Origin: Centipeda artemidis DSM 19719
GTDB taxonomy: Bacteria > Bacillota > Negativicutes > Selenomonadales > Selenomonadaceae
DNA: 64,000 nucleotides
Direction of reading: 5' to 3'
Assembly (NCBI RefSeq): GCF_000426665.1
Contig: NZ_AUFU01000001.1
Location: 310,001 to 374,000 of the forward strand
Position 1 is the first letter of the stretch, and the number at the start of each line of letters is the position of its first letter. The position numbers and the translations under genes were made by a program. Below are positions 42,307-51,075 of the stretch, one piece after another. The notes beneath the pieces were generated by a model. It searched no databases. It was not told the origin of the DNA and saw nothing but the letters and a program-made list of their open reading frames with translations.

Positions 42307-43353
42307 TCATTCTTTGATGCTCTGCATTTCCTGCACCATCTCCGCTGTGATATCACGCGCCGTCACGGAGACAAGCGGAGTTCGCCGCACGGGAGCAAAT
42401 GCATCTGCCCCCGGCAGATGTGCCGCGGCGCGCTCCTCGGGCGCGGCGAGGACGAGGGAGAGCTTGTGCATGAGCGCGAGCTTTGCCGCGCGGCTGCGCA
42501 CGTCGCGTAAAATCTGCTCCTCAAGGGCATCCGCACTGCTGCGTACCTGCGCCAAGCGCAGGGCGCGCTGCGCCGCCGCACTGCGCGCTTCCTGTGCCTC
42601 CTGCGCACGCTTCATCATCTGCGCGCCGCGTTCCTCCGCTGCGGCGCGCAGACGATCCGCCTCCGCTTTCTGCGCGGCGACGGTCTCCCCCGCGCGCGCC
42701 GTCCATGCTGCCTCCTGCGGCTCGATGCGCGCCGCGACACGTGCCGCAATCTCATCCCGCCACGCATTGTAGAGCGCAATTTGACGCGCCCCGCGCTCGG
42801 TCTTAAGCGCATCTAGCTGCTGCTCCCAGCCCGCGCGCTCGCGAGCAAGCTCCTCCTCGGAGACGCGCAGCCCGTGCATGGCGCGCTGATTGTCGATCTT
42901 GAGGTTGAGGTTGAGGATCGCGTTCAGATACTCGTCGTCGATCGCCTTACTGCGCGCCTTGTAGTCCGCCTCCGTTTCCTTTGCATAGACCTCCATCAGG
43001 CGTTTGCGCTCACGTTCAAGTGCAACGCGCGCCCCGATGACAGTCTGCGCGTTCTTTTGCCACACGGAGTCATCAAATGGCGCGGGATCTGCATCAGGCG
43101 GAGTAACCTCCTGTGCGGCCGGCATATCCTCTATGCGCAGCGAAAGCATGCGTTCCTCGGCGCGAAGCTGCACGAGACGTTCATAGGCGGGGTGTGCCGC
43201 GAGTACCTCCGTGATTCGAAGAAAAGCAATATCGCTCTCTTCGGAAGCATGCTCTTTTTTGGGAGTGAGGAACATGAGGAGCAGGAGAATCAGCAGCAGC
43301 GCCGCTCCCCCCGCAAGAATCTGCCCGCGCCTTGTGTGCCAAAGTTCGCGCAT
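42307..43353 (-). CDS. Large membrane-anchored coiled-coil protein, Skp-like C-terminus
   Basis: A 348-aa protein. One N-terminal membrane helix (ILAGGAALLLILLLLMFL) is followed by a long, strongly charged helical region rich in Ala, Glu and Arg with heptad-like spacing (about 150-310). The last residues, VTARDITAEMVQEMQSIKE, resemble the ends of the two flanking Skp proteins (DLTDEVIQKL, DITQDVIKQL). It therefore looks like an enlarged, membrane-tethered Skp relative acting in the periplasm. No characterised homologue is known to me. It sits between the two Skp genes. Confidence 0.65.
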   Translation of the reverse strand: MRELWHTRRGQILAGGAALLLILLLLMFLTPKKEHASEESDIAFLRITEVLAAHPAYERLVQLRAEERMLSLRIEDMPAAQEVTPPDADPAPFDDSVWQKNAQTVIGARVALERERKRLMEVYAKETEADYKARSKAIDDEYLNAILNLNLKIDNQRAMHGLRVSEEELARERAGWEQQLDALKTERGARQIALYNAWRDEIAARVAARIEPQEAAWTARAGETVAAQKAEADRLRAAAEERGAQMMKRAQEAQEARSAAAQRALRLAQVRSSADALEEQILRDVRSRAAKLALMHKLSLVLAAPEERAAAHLPGADAFAPVRRTPLVSVTARDITAEMVQEMQSIKE

Positions 43354-43444
43354 ACGCCCGTCTCCTCCCGCGCTTTCCTATAAAAATGTACCGAGCAGCG
43401 CTCTGCCCGGTACATATGCGCATGTCAATATCGTAGGATGTGGA

Positions 43445-43909
43445 TTACTTGCTGAGCTGCTTGATGACATCCTGCGTGATGTCCTGTCCGCCATAGACCA
43501 CAGCGCCCTTATCGATGACGACGGAGAGTCCCTTCTTCTCCGCGACGCTCTTCACGGCGTCCTGAATGCTCTTCTCAATCGGCTCCATCAGCTCTTCATT
43601 CTTCTGCTGAAGGCGCTGACTCGTCTGCTGATAGTAATCGGATTTCTCCTGATCATTCATGTTTGCCGACTTCGACTCAAAATCCGCCTGTGCCTCCTGC
43701 GCAGCCTTCTGCATCTCTGCACTGGCCGCCGCGAGCTGCGGATGCTGGCTGCCGACCTGACGGTAGTCCACAACACCGACCGCGGACGACGCCGCCGACG
43801 CAATGCCCGAGCCGCTCTGCGTGAGCGCGAGCGCGACCACCGAGCCGACGAAGACGACGGCGATGAGGATGCTGATGAATTTAACCTGCTTCTTCTCAAG
43901 TTTGATCAT
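43445..43909 (-). CDS. Periplasmic chaperone Skp/OmpH
   Basis: A 154-aa protein with an N-terminal hydrophobic export segment (KFISILIAVVFVGSVVALAL), then VGVVDYRQVGSQHPQL, the usual Skp opening, long helical arms, and the closing GGQDITQDVIKQLSK. It holds unfolded outer-membrane proteins for BamA. The ATG at 43909 is chosen from AAAAGGAGA upstream. It has its own promoter (43964-43992). Confidence 0.88.
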   Translation of the reverse strand: MIKLEKKQVKFISILIAVVFVGSVVALALTQSGSGIASAASSAVGVVDYRQVGSQHPQLAAASAEMQKAAQEAQADFESKSANMNDQEKSDYYQQTSQRLQQKNEELMEPIEKSIQDAVKSVAEKKGLSVVIDKGAVVYGGQDITQDVIKQLSK

Positions 43910-43963
43910 GAAAAAATCTCCTTTTCCTATTAAGAAACTCCGGCACGAATGCCGAATGCACTC

Positions 43964-43992
43964 ATTATAACAAAGAGTGCGCCGCAATTCAA
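43964..43992 (-). promoter_or_regulatory. Promoter for the skp-lpxD segment
   Basis: Minus strand TTGAAT (43987-43992), 17-base spacer, TATAAT (43964-43969), about 55 bases upstream of the Skp start. Confidence 0.65.
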
Positions 43993-43994
43993 TA

Positions 43995-44633
43995 TCATTT
44001 TGCTTTGCGATAAGAGGAAAGCGCGTTTTCAAGATTCATCGCGATCAGCTTATCGTCTTGAAAGGTCACGCGGGCTACGCGTCCGTTGGGTACCGCCCAC
44101 CCGTAGATCTCTGTCTCGGCTCCCGGGACGACGCTCTCGCCGAGCTTCGTCCCGTCCGCACCAAGCGCATAGCGTACGCCCACAAGGTTCATCCCGTAGG
44201 TGAGCGTATCGTATTTTGCCTTGGTCACGGAACCGTTCACCGTCTCGGCAATCTCATCCGTTGCACGGAGCTCCTTGCTGACGAGCCGCGGATAAGAGAG
44301 CGGATTGTTGAGCCAATTCTCATGCAGGAACGTGCATGTGACCACTTTGTAGGGACCGTCCTGCCACTCATAGGTATCCGTGTAGACGCCGCTCTCGATA
44401 CTCTTACCAACGTGGCGTCCCTTTCCGTACATTGCCTCGACATCGCCGCGCGTCATCCCCGGTTCGATAGAAGCAAAATTCTCGGCGGTAATCACCTGCT
44501 GCGGGTCGCGCTCTCCCTGAAGAGCCCCCGATCCCGGCACACGCTCCGCCGACTTTCCTCCGCAGCCCATGATCAGCATGGACGAGACAACAAAGACGGC
44601 GGCTGCAAGACCTTGCTTTTTAATGTTCACCAT
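43995..44633 (-). CDS. BamE/SmpA-like outer-membrane lipoprotein
   Basis: A 212-aa lipoprotein with signal and lipobox LIMGC. Residues about 45-110 (ENFASIEPGMTRGDVEAMYG...) match the SmpA/OmlA (BamE) fold: PGMTxxDVxxxxG, then a tyrosine/tryptophan-rich strand (YTDTYEWQDG). A second similar segment follows (KYDTLTYGMNLVGVRYALG...). It may assist the BAM complex; location with bamA and skp supports this. The C-terminal half is longer than classical BamE. It has its own promoter at 44708-44736. Confidence 0.65.
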   Translation of the reverse strand: MVNIKKQGLAAAVFVVSSMLIMGCGGKSAERVPGSGALQGERDPQQVITAENFASIEPGMTRGDVEAMYGKGRHVGKSIESGVYTDTYEWQDGPYKVVTCTFLHENWLNNPLSYPRLVSKELRATDEIAETVNGSVTKAKYDTLTYGMNLVGVRYALGADGTKLGESVVPGAETEIYGWAVPNGRVARVTFQDDKLIAMNLENALSSYRKAK

Positions 44634-44707
44634 GGCTTCCCCCTCTTTCTCCGTGCCCTTACGGGCACAACTCTCCTAAAAATTCCCCGCAGAATAGTTA
44701 TGTCTCA

Positions 44708-44736
44708 ATCATACACCATACGGCGTAATTCCGCAA
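44708..44736 (-). promoter_or_regulatory. Promoter for the BamE-like gene
   Basis: Minus strand TTGCGG (44731-44736), 17-base spacer, TATGAT (44708-44713), within the 122-base gap after the glycosyltransferase gene. A GTGCCC/GGGCAC hairpin (44653-44668) in the leader has no T tract. Confidence 0.5.
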
Positions 44737-44755
44737 GATAAACACATAAAACCGC

Positions 44756-46213
44756 TTACTCCTTCTGTGCCGCACGCCGGTAGATGCGCAGCTTCGTCTT
44801 CTGCGCGGGCATCTCGCCAAGCAGCTCCCACTCCTCCGCCGCAAAATTCTCGGTAAAAGCGTCGAAGGCGTGCCGCTCCACCACAAGATAGACCGTGCGG
44901 TCACGCGGCAGCTCGTCGAGCGGAAGGAACGGCATAACGTTCTTGCTGTTCCAGCTCATCTCCTTTGGTGCACGCACCGCAATCTCCTCGCGCGCCGCGA
45001 GCTCATACATCGTGTGCCCCGTATAGTACGGAACGGTCGCCGTATAGTCGCCGTAACAAACGAGCAGATCGTCGGCTTGCATCTGCGGGCGGATGAGCGC
45101 CGCCGCTTCCTTCCCGCTGAAATGCCCGTCGTGCATCGCGTAATTCGTCACGAGGAGCACCACGGCGAGGTACATCCCGACGCCCACCGTCCCTGCAGCG
45201 CGCAGGACGCGAGGATTTTGCAGCAGCAGACGCGCCGTGAGAATCGCCGTCGGCAAAAAAGCGGGGAAGCTGTATGTCGGGTACTTCGTCGCCATGCACT
45301 GAAAGAACAGCGGCACGACAATCGCCCAAACGAGCAGGAACTGCGCACGCACATCGATCGCAGTGCTCACGCGCCACGCGCGAAAGAGTGCGAGCGGCAG
45401 CGCAAAGCTCCACGGAAACATGCCGAGGAAATAGATACCGAGATAGAAGTACCACACGTTCCACTGTGCATGCTCGGAGACCGTCGCGCGCAGGACATTG
45501 TGAATTCCCAGGAACGTATTCACGAAATCTGCGCCGTGCGTCAGATACATATAACAGTACCATGGTGCGCAGACCGCGAGGTAGACCGCGAGCCCCGTCA
45601 GAATCCGAATGCGCACGAGTGCACCAAAGTCCCGCCGCAGTACGAGAAATACGAAGATAACCAGACCGGGCAGGAGAATCCCGATGGGTCCTTTGGTCAA
45701 TGTCGCCAATCCCGCACAGGCATACGCGGCGTAGAAATATCCTCGCCCGCCCGTTTCGTAGCCGAGGAAAAACGCCGCAAGCGTCCCCCCAAAAAAGACA
45801 AAAAGGCTCATATCCGTAAGAATGAGCTTCGCAAGCACGGCATAGAGCACACAGGAGCCGAGGATCAGCGTCGACCAAAAGGCTGTCCGCTCGTCATAGA
45901 GGCGCCGCGCAAAGGCGTAAGTCAAGAGAAGCCCGAAAACACCGAAGAGGGCGGGGAAAAACCGCGCGGCAAAATCTGTCACACCGAACGCAGAAAACGC
46001 CGCGATCAGCTCCCAGTAAAAGAAGATGGGCTTATCATACCAATAATTGCCATAGATCTGCGGCGAGAGATAATCCCCCGCAGCGAGCATTTCCTTCGCG
46101 GTCTCGGCATAGTTCACCTCGACAGGTGCCGTAACGGGCAGGGCAGCGTTGCCCCAAAAATAGAGGACGGCGAGCAGAAAGAGCGTGCCGCCGTATTTCA
46201 GACTGTCGTTCAT
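44756..46213 (-). CDS. ArnT/PMT-like lipid-linked sugar glycosyltransferase
   Basis: A 485-aa polytopic membrane protein of the GT39/GT83 (ArnT-like) class. The first periplasmic loop holds the catalytic acidic pattern (EVNYAETAKEML), then YWYDKPIFFYW, TKGPIGILLPG and many hydrophobic helices. It would move a sugar from undecaprenyl phosphate to lipid A or another envelope acceptor on the periplasmic face. It overlaps the GT2 gene by four bases; that enzyme likely makes its lipid-linked donor. No arnA or arnB gene is seen, so aminoarabinose is not implied. Confidence 0.8.
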   Translation of the reverse strand: MNDSLKYGGTLFLLAVLYFWGNAALPVTAPVEVNYAETAKEMLAAGDYLSPQIYGNYWYDKPIFFYWELIAAFSAFGVTDFAARFFPALFGVFGLLLTYAFARRLYDERTAFWSTLILGSCVLYAVLAKLILTDMSLFVFFGGTLAAFFLGYETGGRGYFYAAYACAGLATLTKGPIGILLPGLVIFVFLVLRRDFGALVRIRILTGLAVYLAVCAPWYCYMYLTHGADFVNTFLGIHNVLRATVSEHAQWNVWYFYLGIYFLGMFPWSFALPLALFRAWRVSTAIDVRAQFLLVWAIVVPLFFQCMATKYPTYSFPAFLPTAILTARLLLQNPRVLRAAGTVGVGMYLAVVLLVTNYAMHDGHFSGKEAAALIRPQMQADDLLVCYGDYTATVPYYTGHTMYELAAREEIAVRAPKEMSWNSKNVMPFLPLDELPRDRTVYLVVERHAFDAFTENFAAEEWELLGEMPAQKTKLRIYRRAAQKE

Positions 46214-47157
46214 ACCTCCTCCTCTTTCGCCGCCCCCTGCCGGTTATCCTGCGCGATGAGGTAGAGCGGGCGGTTTTTGACCTCCTGCAGGATGCGCGCG
46301 ATATATTCTCCGCAGATGCCGAGCATCATCATCTGCATCCCGCCGAAAAAAGCACAGCAGACGACGATAGTCGACCATCCCGGCACCGTCTCACCGCGCA
46401 TGGTCTCAAAGAGAACATGCAGGAAGAGCAGTACGGAAAAGAGCGCCGAGAGCATTCCAACGTAGAACGCGGCGCGCAGCGGCTGCACCGAATACGCAAG
46501 GATACCGTCGAGTGCAAACGAAATCATCTTGTGCAGGGAGAACTTCGACTGCCCGGCGAATCGCTCGTGTGCCACAAACTCCACAATTGTCTTACGAAAT
46601 CCCATCGAGCCGACGATACCGCGGATGAACCGTGCATGTTCGCGGTAACGGCGCAGTGCAAGGACGGCTTTCCTGTCCATCAGACGGAAATCCGACCCGC
46701 CCTCTTGAATCTCTACATCCGAAAGTGCGTTGAGAAGACGATAGTAATATTTTGACGTCAGACGTTTGAGGAGGGACACGCCCTCGGTCGTCAGACGTAC
46801 GGTCTGTACAATCTCAAAGCCCTCTTCCCATTTTTTGATGAGTTCCGGCAGAAGTTCGGGGGGATGCTGCATGTCGCCGTCCATCGTGATCACGGCATCA
46901 CCATCCGCATGGTCGATGCCGCAGGTCAGCGCGATCTGGTGCCCCGCATTGCGCGCCAGGAAGATCGACTGCACGTGTCGATCCGCCGCGCCGAGTTCCA
47001 GGAGGATCTCCCTGCTGCCGTCGCGGGAGCCGTCGTCCACAAATAGGAGTTCGTAGTCATAGGGGAGCGCTGCCATTACGCCGGCGATGCTGCGCGCAAA
47101 ATGCGCAATGTTGTCCTCCTCGTTGTAAACGGGAACAACAATGGAAATTCGTTTCAC
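46210..47157 (-). CDS. GT2 glycosyltransferase, ArnC/DPM1-like (undecaprenyl-phosphate sugar transferase)
   Basis: A 315-aa enzyme: N-terminal GT-A domain with VVPVYNEEDNI, FVDDGSRDGS, the metal-binding MDGDMQHPP and EGGSDFRLMD, then two C-terminal membrane helices (AAFYVGMLSALFSVLLFLHV and FGGMQMMMLGICGEYIARI). Proteins of this type transfer a sugar from a nucleotide donor to undecaprenyl phosphate. The start is GTG at 47157, with the AGGAGG farther upstream than usual, so the exact start is uncertain. Coupled to the ArnT-like gene. Confidence 0.85.
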   Translation of the reverse strand: MKRISIVVPVYNEEDNIAHFARSIAGVMAALPYDYELLFVDDGSRDGSREILLELGAADRHVQSIFLARNAGHQIALTCGIDHADGDAVITMDGDMQHPPELLPELIKKWEEGFEIVQTVRLTTEGVSLLKRLTSKYYYRLLNALSDVEIQEGGSDFRLMDRKAVLALRRYREHARFIRGIVGSMGFRKTIVEFVAHERFAGQSKFSLHKMISFALDGILAYSVQPLRAAFYVGMLSALFSVLLFLHVLFETMRGETVPGWSTIVVCCAFFGGMQMMMLGICGEYIARILQEVKNRPLYLIAQDNRQGAAKEEEV

Positions 47158-47201
47158 TATGCAGTCTGCGCCTCCTCTCCCCTATTGTACGGCAGTTTTC
47201 C

Positions 47202-48515
47202 CTAGAAGTTGCCAATCAATCTGAGCCACGCATCATGTCGGTCAACGAGACCTGCAAGGCTAAGGAAGTCGTGCAGCTTGTAGCGCAGTTCGAGTTCCCC
47301 TGTGCCGCTCTCCGTAAAGTGCTCATAGCGGAGCAGCCAGCGCGGATGGAACGCATACAGCCCCGCGACAGAGAGTTCCCCCCCGCGCAGGTCATAGCGC
47401 AGTTCTCCCGTTAAATGCGGCAGGAGTGTGCGCGCATAGCCGATCCGCCCGTCAAAGCGAACATCCTCCGGAGCAACATCCGCCTCCACATAGAGTTCCT
47501 CGCGGGCACTGAGCATCTGTCCTGCGTGCAGACGCACGTTCAGATTGCGCCGTGCGTGGTCGTTCCCCTGCGCCGAACGCCCAATATCAAGCCACCCGGT
47601 AAGGCGCAGGCGATAACGCGTCGTATCCGTGCGGCACATAACGCTCATGCGCTCGCCCGGCGTGATCTCAACATGCGAAACCAGATGCAGCCGTCGAAAG
47701 TCACTCCCGCTGTCAATCACACCGGAAAGCTGCCGCTCAAAATCCGTGCGATGCTGCTCGATAAAGGCAACCGGCACACCGACCATGCGGTTGACCTCCG
47801 CCTCCAGGACAGAGCGCCGCGTGAGCAGCGTTACGTTCGGTATGGTGTCGGAGCGCATCGAAAGATCGACCGTCCGCACAACGGGCAGCCGCGGATAAAC
47901 CGTCAGATGCACATGTGCCGTCCGATCCACATCGATATCATAATCCGCACGAAACGACGGCAGGTGTTCTTCCATATAATCTGTCAATCGGCGCTTTAAC
48001 GCGCCTGACGCCCAGTCCGTCGCCGCAACAGGCAGGCCAATGAGCGCATCGGAAAAGACCTGCTCCGCGCCGGTCAAATCCTCTCGCACGAGCGCCTCCA
48101 CCGCGGGAGGCATTCCCTCCACCTCTGCCGTGACCGTGACCGACGTAATCGTGTCCGCCCACGGGGCAAGCGTGATCTCAACAACAGCGGATACATCCGG
48201 TCGGACATGCACTCCGGTGACGGTATAGCCGACGAGCAGGCGGTCAAAGACCGCACCGATGATTTGCTCCTCCTCTGCAGGAGCAATCTCAGAGATCCGC
48301 CGTCCTTCCATGCGTTCCGCCGCGATTGCCGCGACCGTGCGCTCCATGCGCGCACGTACGAGCAGTGGGATAGGCTGCGCTCCCGTCACAACTGCCGTCG
48401 CCCCATCCACCCGCAGCTCTCCCGCAAAGACGGGCGATGCGCAGAAGAGAACGAGCAGGCATACGAATGCACGCCCCCACCCCGGAAGTACCGCCGGGGG
48501 ATGCCCCCCGCGCAT
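47202..48515 (-). CDS. Exported protein, probable outer-membrane beta-barrel of the BamA cluster
   Basis: A 437-aa protein of unknown function. The signal peptide (AFVCLLVLFCASPVFA) leads to a N-terminal half with POTRA-like alternation (VTGVHVRPDVSAVVEITL, VHLTVYPRLPVV) and a C-terminal half of amphipathic strands (LRLTGWLDIG, GELRYDLRGGEL, LLRYEHFTESG, GELELRYKL) ending in a terminal phenylalanine (LIGNF), as BAM substrates do. The ATG overlaps the bamA stop by one base, so the two are coupled. A BamA-linked assembly factor or porin-like protein are both possible. Confidence 0.6.
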   Translation of the reverse strand: MRGGHPPAVLPGWGRAFVCLLVLFCASPVFAGELRVDGATAVVTGAQPIPLLVRARMERTVAAIAAERMEGRRISEIAPAEEEQIIGAVFDRLLVGYTVTGVHVRPDVSAVVEITLAPWADTITSVTVTAEVEGMPPAVEALVREDLTGAEQVFSDALIGLPVAATDWASGALKRRLTDYMEEHLPSFRADYDIDVDRTAHVHLTVYPRLPVVRTVDLSMRSDTIPNVTLLTRRSVLEAEVNRMVGVPVAFIEQHRTDFERQLSGVIDSGSDFRRLHLVSHVEITPGERMSVMCRTDTTRYRLRLTGWLDIGRSAQGNDHARRNLNVRLHAGQMLSAREELYVEADVAPEDVRFDGRIGYARTLLPHLTGELRYDLRGGELSVAGLYAFHPRWLLRYEHFTESGTGELELRYKLHDFLSLAGLVDRHDAWLRLIGNF

Positions 48516-50440
48516 TAGAACGTGCCGCCGACGCGGAAGTGTACGCGTCCGCCCTGCGAGCCGCGCCCATAGTCAAGGCGCAGCGGACCGATCGGCGTAT
48601 TGAGCCCGAGCCCGATGCCGACGCTGCCGTGCATATTGGACGGCTTAAAGCCGCTGTCCCACGCACCGCCAAAATCAGTGAAGAGTGCGCCCGTCACCTT
48701 CGAGACGATCGGGAAGCGGTATTCAATCGAGGCAAGCGCCATGCGGTCGCCGCGGAACTGATCCTCACGGTAGCCGCGGATCGTATCCTGTCCGCCGACA
48801 CGGTACTGGTTGTACTCCGAGATCGACCCGCTGCCGATGCCGTACTGTCCCCGCACAGCAAAGACCTGCGCATGTCCCGCCTTGAAATAATGCGTGTCGC
48901 TGATCGTGTATTTCCGGAAGCTGAAGTCACCGCCAAAACCTGCAAACTCCGCCGAGATCGAGGTACGTGCGCCCATCGTAGGCTCATAGACATTGTCGCG
49001 CGTATCCGTCACATGTTCGAGCGTAATGCTGCGCGTCGTTCCAAAGTTCTTCTTGCGCCAAACCATATCGCCGCTGCGATCGCCCGCATTGCCCGTCTCC
49101 GTATGTTTGACATATTCGTCCTTACGGTTGCGCAGGGTGATAAAGTTGGTCGAATACTCGCTCATCGGACGGCTGAGCGTGAACTCTCCGCCCGCATACT
49201 TGCGCATGAACGACTCCTTGTGATTGCCGTTCGCATCATAGTCGTCATATTCGTAGGTGCGGTTGTAGAGACGCAGGGTCCCCGCAGTCTCCTTTTTATC
49301 GAGCCACGGACGGCGGTACATGAACGTATAGCCCCGTGCATCCGTATCGTCGCCGCTCATCTCGTAGCTGATGCTGATGGTATCGCCCACGCCGCGGAAG
49401 TTCGTGTCGCTGATGCTGATCATACCGACCATGCCGTCCTGACTCGAGTACCCTGCACCAATACCGAACGATCCCGTGCGCTTCTCCTTAACGTCAATCT
49501 CCATGATGACCGCATTCGGCTCAATACCGGGGTTCATCTTAACGTTGACATCCTCGAAATAGCCCAGATTGTAGACGCGCTGCATACTGCGGCGCGCCAT
49601 GTTCGCATTGAACGGCTCGCCCGGCTTTTGGCGCATCTCACGCAGGATCACACGATCCTTTGTCTTTTTATTCCCCTTGACCTTGTACCCCTCAAGATTG
49701 CCCTCGCTGATTTTAATGGTGAGCGTGCCGTCCTGTGCGATGTTGAGATCCGTGATTTTTGCGAGAATATAACCGTCTGCGCGGTATTTCTCCTGAATCG
49801 CCTGCACGTTTTCCTGTAATGTGCGCGAGTTCAGCAGCTCCCCCTGCTTCACCGTGATAAGCCCCATCAGGGTCTCCGTAGACTCGGCGGTATTGCCCTC
49901 AATCTTCACTTCCTTGAGCAGCGGGTTCTCGAGGACATAGTAGGTGAGCACAATCCCTTCCGGCACGGATTCAAATACGGGATAGAGGTCGTAAAAATAG
50001 CCCGTAGCATAGATCGCATCGCGGTCTTTCGTCAGTCCCTCCTCCGTCACTGTATCTCCAACGTGCAGTGTCAATGCGCCGCGTGCCGCCGACTCGGTCG
50101 CCTCGGCTGCACCCTTGAAGTTGATCTCCACAATGGTTTTTCCAACAACGGACATCATGCTGGTCTCGATCGCTTCCTCAGCGGGGCGCTTCTCCGCCCA
50201 TGCCGCTGCACGCCCATCCGTTGATACAACGGCGGTATCGTCGGTGGTCAGTGGCTCAGCTTGTGCGGGGGCAGTCTCGGCCGACGCGGGCGCAGGCGTT
50301 CCTGCCATCTCTGCGGCGGCGCTTGCCGCACCTGCGTCCTGTGTCTCCTCTGCCGCAAATCCATGCGGGAGTCCGGATGCGGACACACCAAGTCCAAGAG
50401 CTACGGCACATGCAAGTCTTTGATATCTTTTACTGTTCAA
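48515..50440 (-). CDS. bamA: Outer-membrane protein assembly factor BamA
   Basis: A 641-aa Omp85 protein. Signal peptide, an Ala/Pro-rich spacer, then about three POTRA domains (VVGKTIVEINFKG, LLKEVKIEGNTAEST, GYKVKGNKKTKDRVIL) and a 16-strand barrel with the conserved VGGQDTIRGYRED loop motif and a terminal VGGTF. It inserts beta-barrel proteins into the outer membrane. Fewer POTRAs than the five of E. coli fits Negativicutes. The start is TTG behind GTAGGAGG. It follows the single-membrane-span gene by 19 bases. Confidence 0.95.
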   Translation of the reverse strand: MNSKRYQRLACAVALGLGVSASGLPHGFAAEETQDAGAASAAAEMAGTPAPASAETAPAQAEPLTTDDTAVVSTDGRAAAWAEKRPAEEAIETSMMSVVGKTIVEINFKGAAEATESAARGALTLHVGDTVTEEGLTKDRDAIYATGYFYDLYPVFESVPEGIVLTYYVLENPLLKEVKIEGNTAESTETLMGLITVKQGELLNSRTLQENVQAIQEKYRADGYILAKITDLNIAQDGTLTIKISEGNLEGYKVKGNKKTKDRVILREMRQKPGEPFNANMARRSMQRVYNLGYFEDVNVKMNPGIEPNAVIMEIDVKEKRTGSFGIGAGYSSQDGMVGMISISDTNFRGVGDTISISYEMSGDDTDARGYTFMYRRPWLDKKETAGTLRLYNRTYEYDDYDANGNHKESFMRKYAGGEFTLSRPMSEYSTNFITLRNRKDEYVKHTETGNAGDRSGDMVWRKKNFGTTRSITLEHVTDTRDNVYEPTMGARTSISAEFAGFGGDFSFRKYTISDTHYFKAGHAQVFAVRGQYGIGSGSISEYNQYRVGGQDTIRGYREDQFRGDRMALASIEYRFPIVSKVTGALFTDFGGAWDSGFKPSNMHGSVGIGLGLNTPIGPLRLDYGRGSQGGRVHFRVGGTF

Positions 50441-50459
50441 AGGGAAACCTCCTACTCGG

Positions 50460-51011
50460 CTATTCTCTTAAAATCTTACCGCCGACCTGCATCAGACGCT
50501 GCATGTCGCGGGTGGGAATCGTCTCATGGGAACCTGTCCGCGGCGCCGGCGCCTGCGTCTCTTGCGGCTGCGCGGCGTTTGGTACACGCTCCTCCTGCGG
50601 TGCGGAGGGGGCTGCCGCCGTTTGCGCTGCGCCCTCGGTTTCTGCGGCGGTATGTGCCGCCTGTTCCGTCTGCACAGGTACCGTCACAGGTGCACGTGTC
50701 TCAATGCGCTGCTCCTGCGGCGGAGCAGCGGGTGGGGTCGGTACTGCCTGCGCCCGCTCTGCGGGCGGTGCTTCGCTCCACGACACCACCGCCCATACGG
50801 CCGCTGCCGCAAGGGGCGGAACGAGCCACCGCAGGACGCGGCGCACTCGTTTTCTGCGCGCTGCGGCGAGACGGGAGAGCTCCGCATGCGCGAGCATGAC
50901 CTTCAGATCACCTGCGAGATCGTCCTCACCCGCAATGGCATCCGCCGCACCCGAGAGCCAGTCACGGGCAGCACAGATAGACTTCTGCCGTTCTTGGCGA
51001 TCCACATCCAT
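50460..51011 (-). CDS. Single-span membrane protein, candidate anti-sigma factor
   Basis: A 183-aa protein not recognised as a family. Residues 1-60 are soluble and helical (SICAARDWLSGAADAIAG...), followed by a basic patch (RRKRVRRVLRW), one membrane helix (LVPPLAAAAVWAVVSW) and a Pro/Ala/Gln-rich periplasmic tail ending in a short conserved-looking segment (MQRLMQVGGKIL). The in-to-out topology and position right after a sigma factor resemble anti-sigma factors, but no zinc motif is present. It has its own promoter and leads into bamA. Confidence 0.55.
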   Translation of the reverse strand: MDVDRQERQKSICAARDWLSGAADAIAGEDDLAGDLKVMLAHAELSRLAAARRKRVRRVLRWLVPPLAAAAVWAVVSWSEAPPAERAQAVPTPPAAPPQEQRIETRAPVTVPVQTEQAAHTAAETEGAAQTAAAPSAPQEERVPNAAQPQETQAPAPRTGSHETIPTRDMQRLMQVGGKILRE

Positions 51012-51042
51012 CGCCGCACCTCCTTTTGCACAGATATTTTAG

Positions 51043-51072
51043 ATTATACTACAAGCAGGGTAATAGATTCAA
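51043..51072 (-). promoter_or_regulatory. Promoter ahead of the membrane protein and bamA
   Basis: Minus strand TTGAAT (51067-51072), 18-base spacer, TATAAT (51043-51048), starting just inside the end of the sigma factor gene. Confidence 0.6.
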
Positions 51073-51075
51073 GTC

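Noticed and set aside
44653-44668. GTGCCC/GGGCAC hairpin as terminator
   Set aside because: No T tract on either strand; it lies in the leader of the BamE-like gene near its ribosome-binding site.
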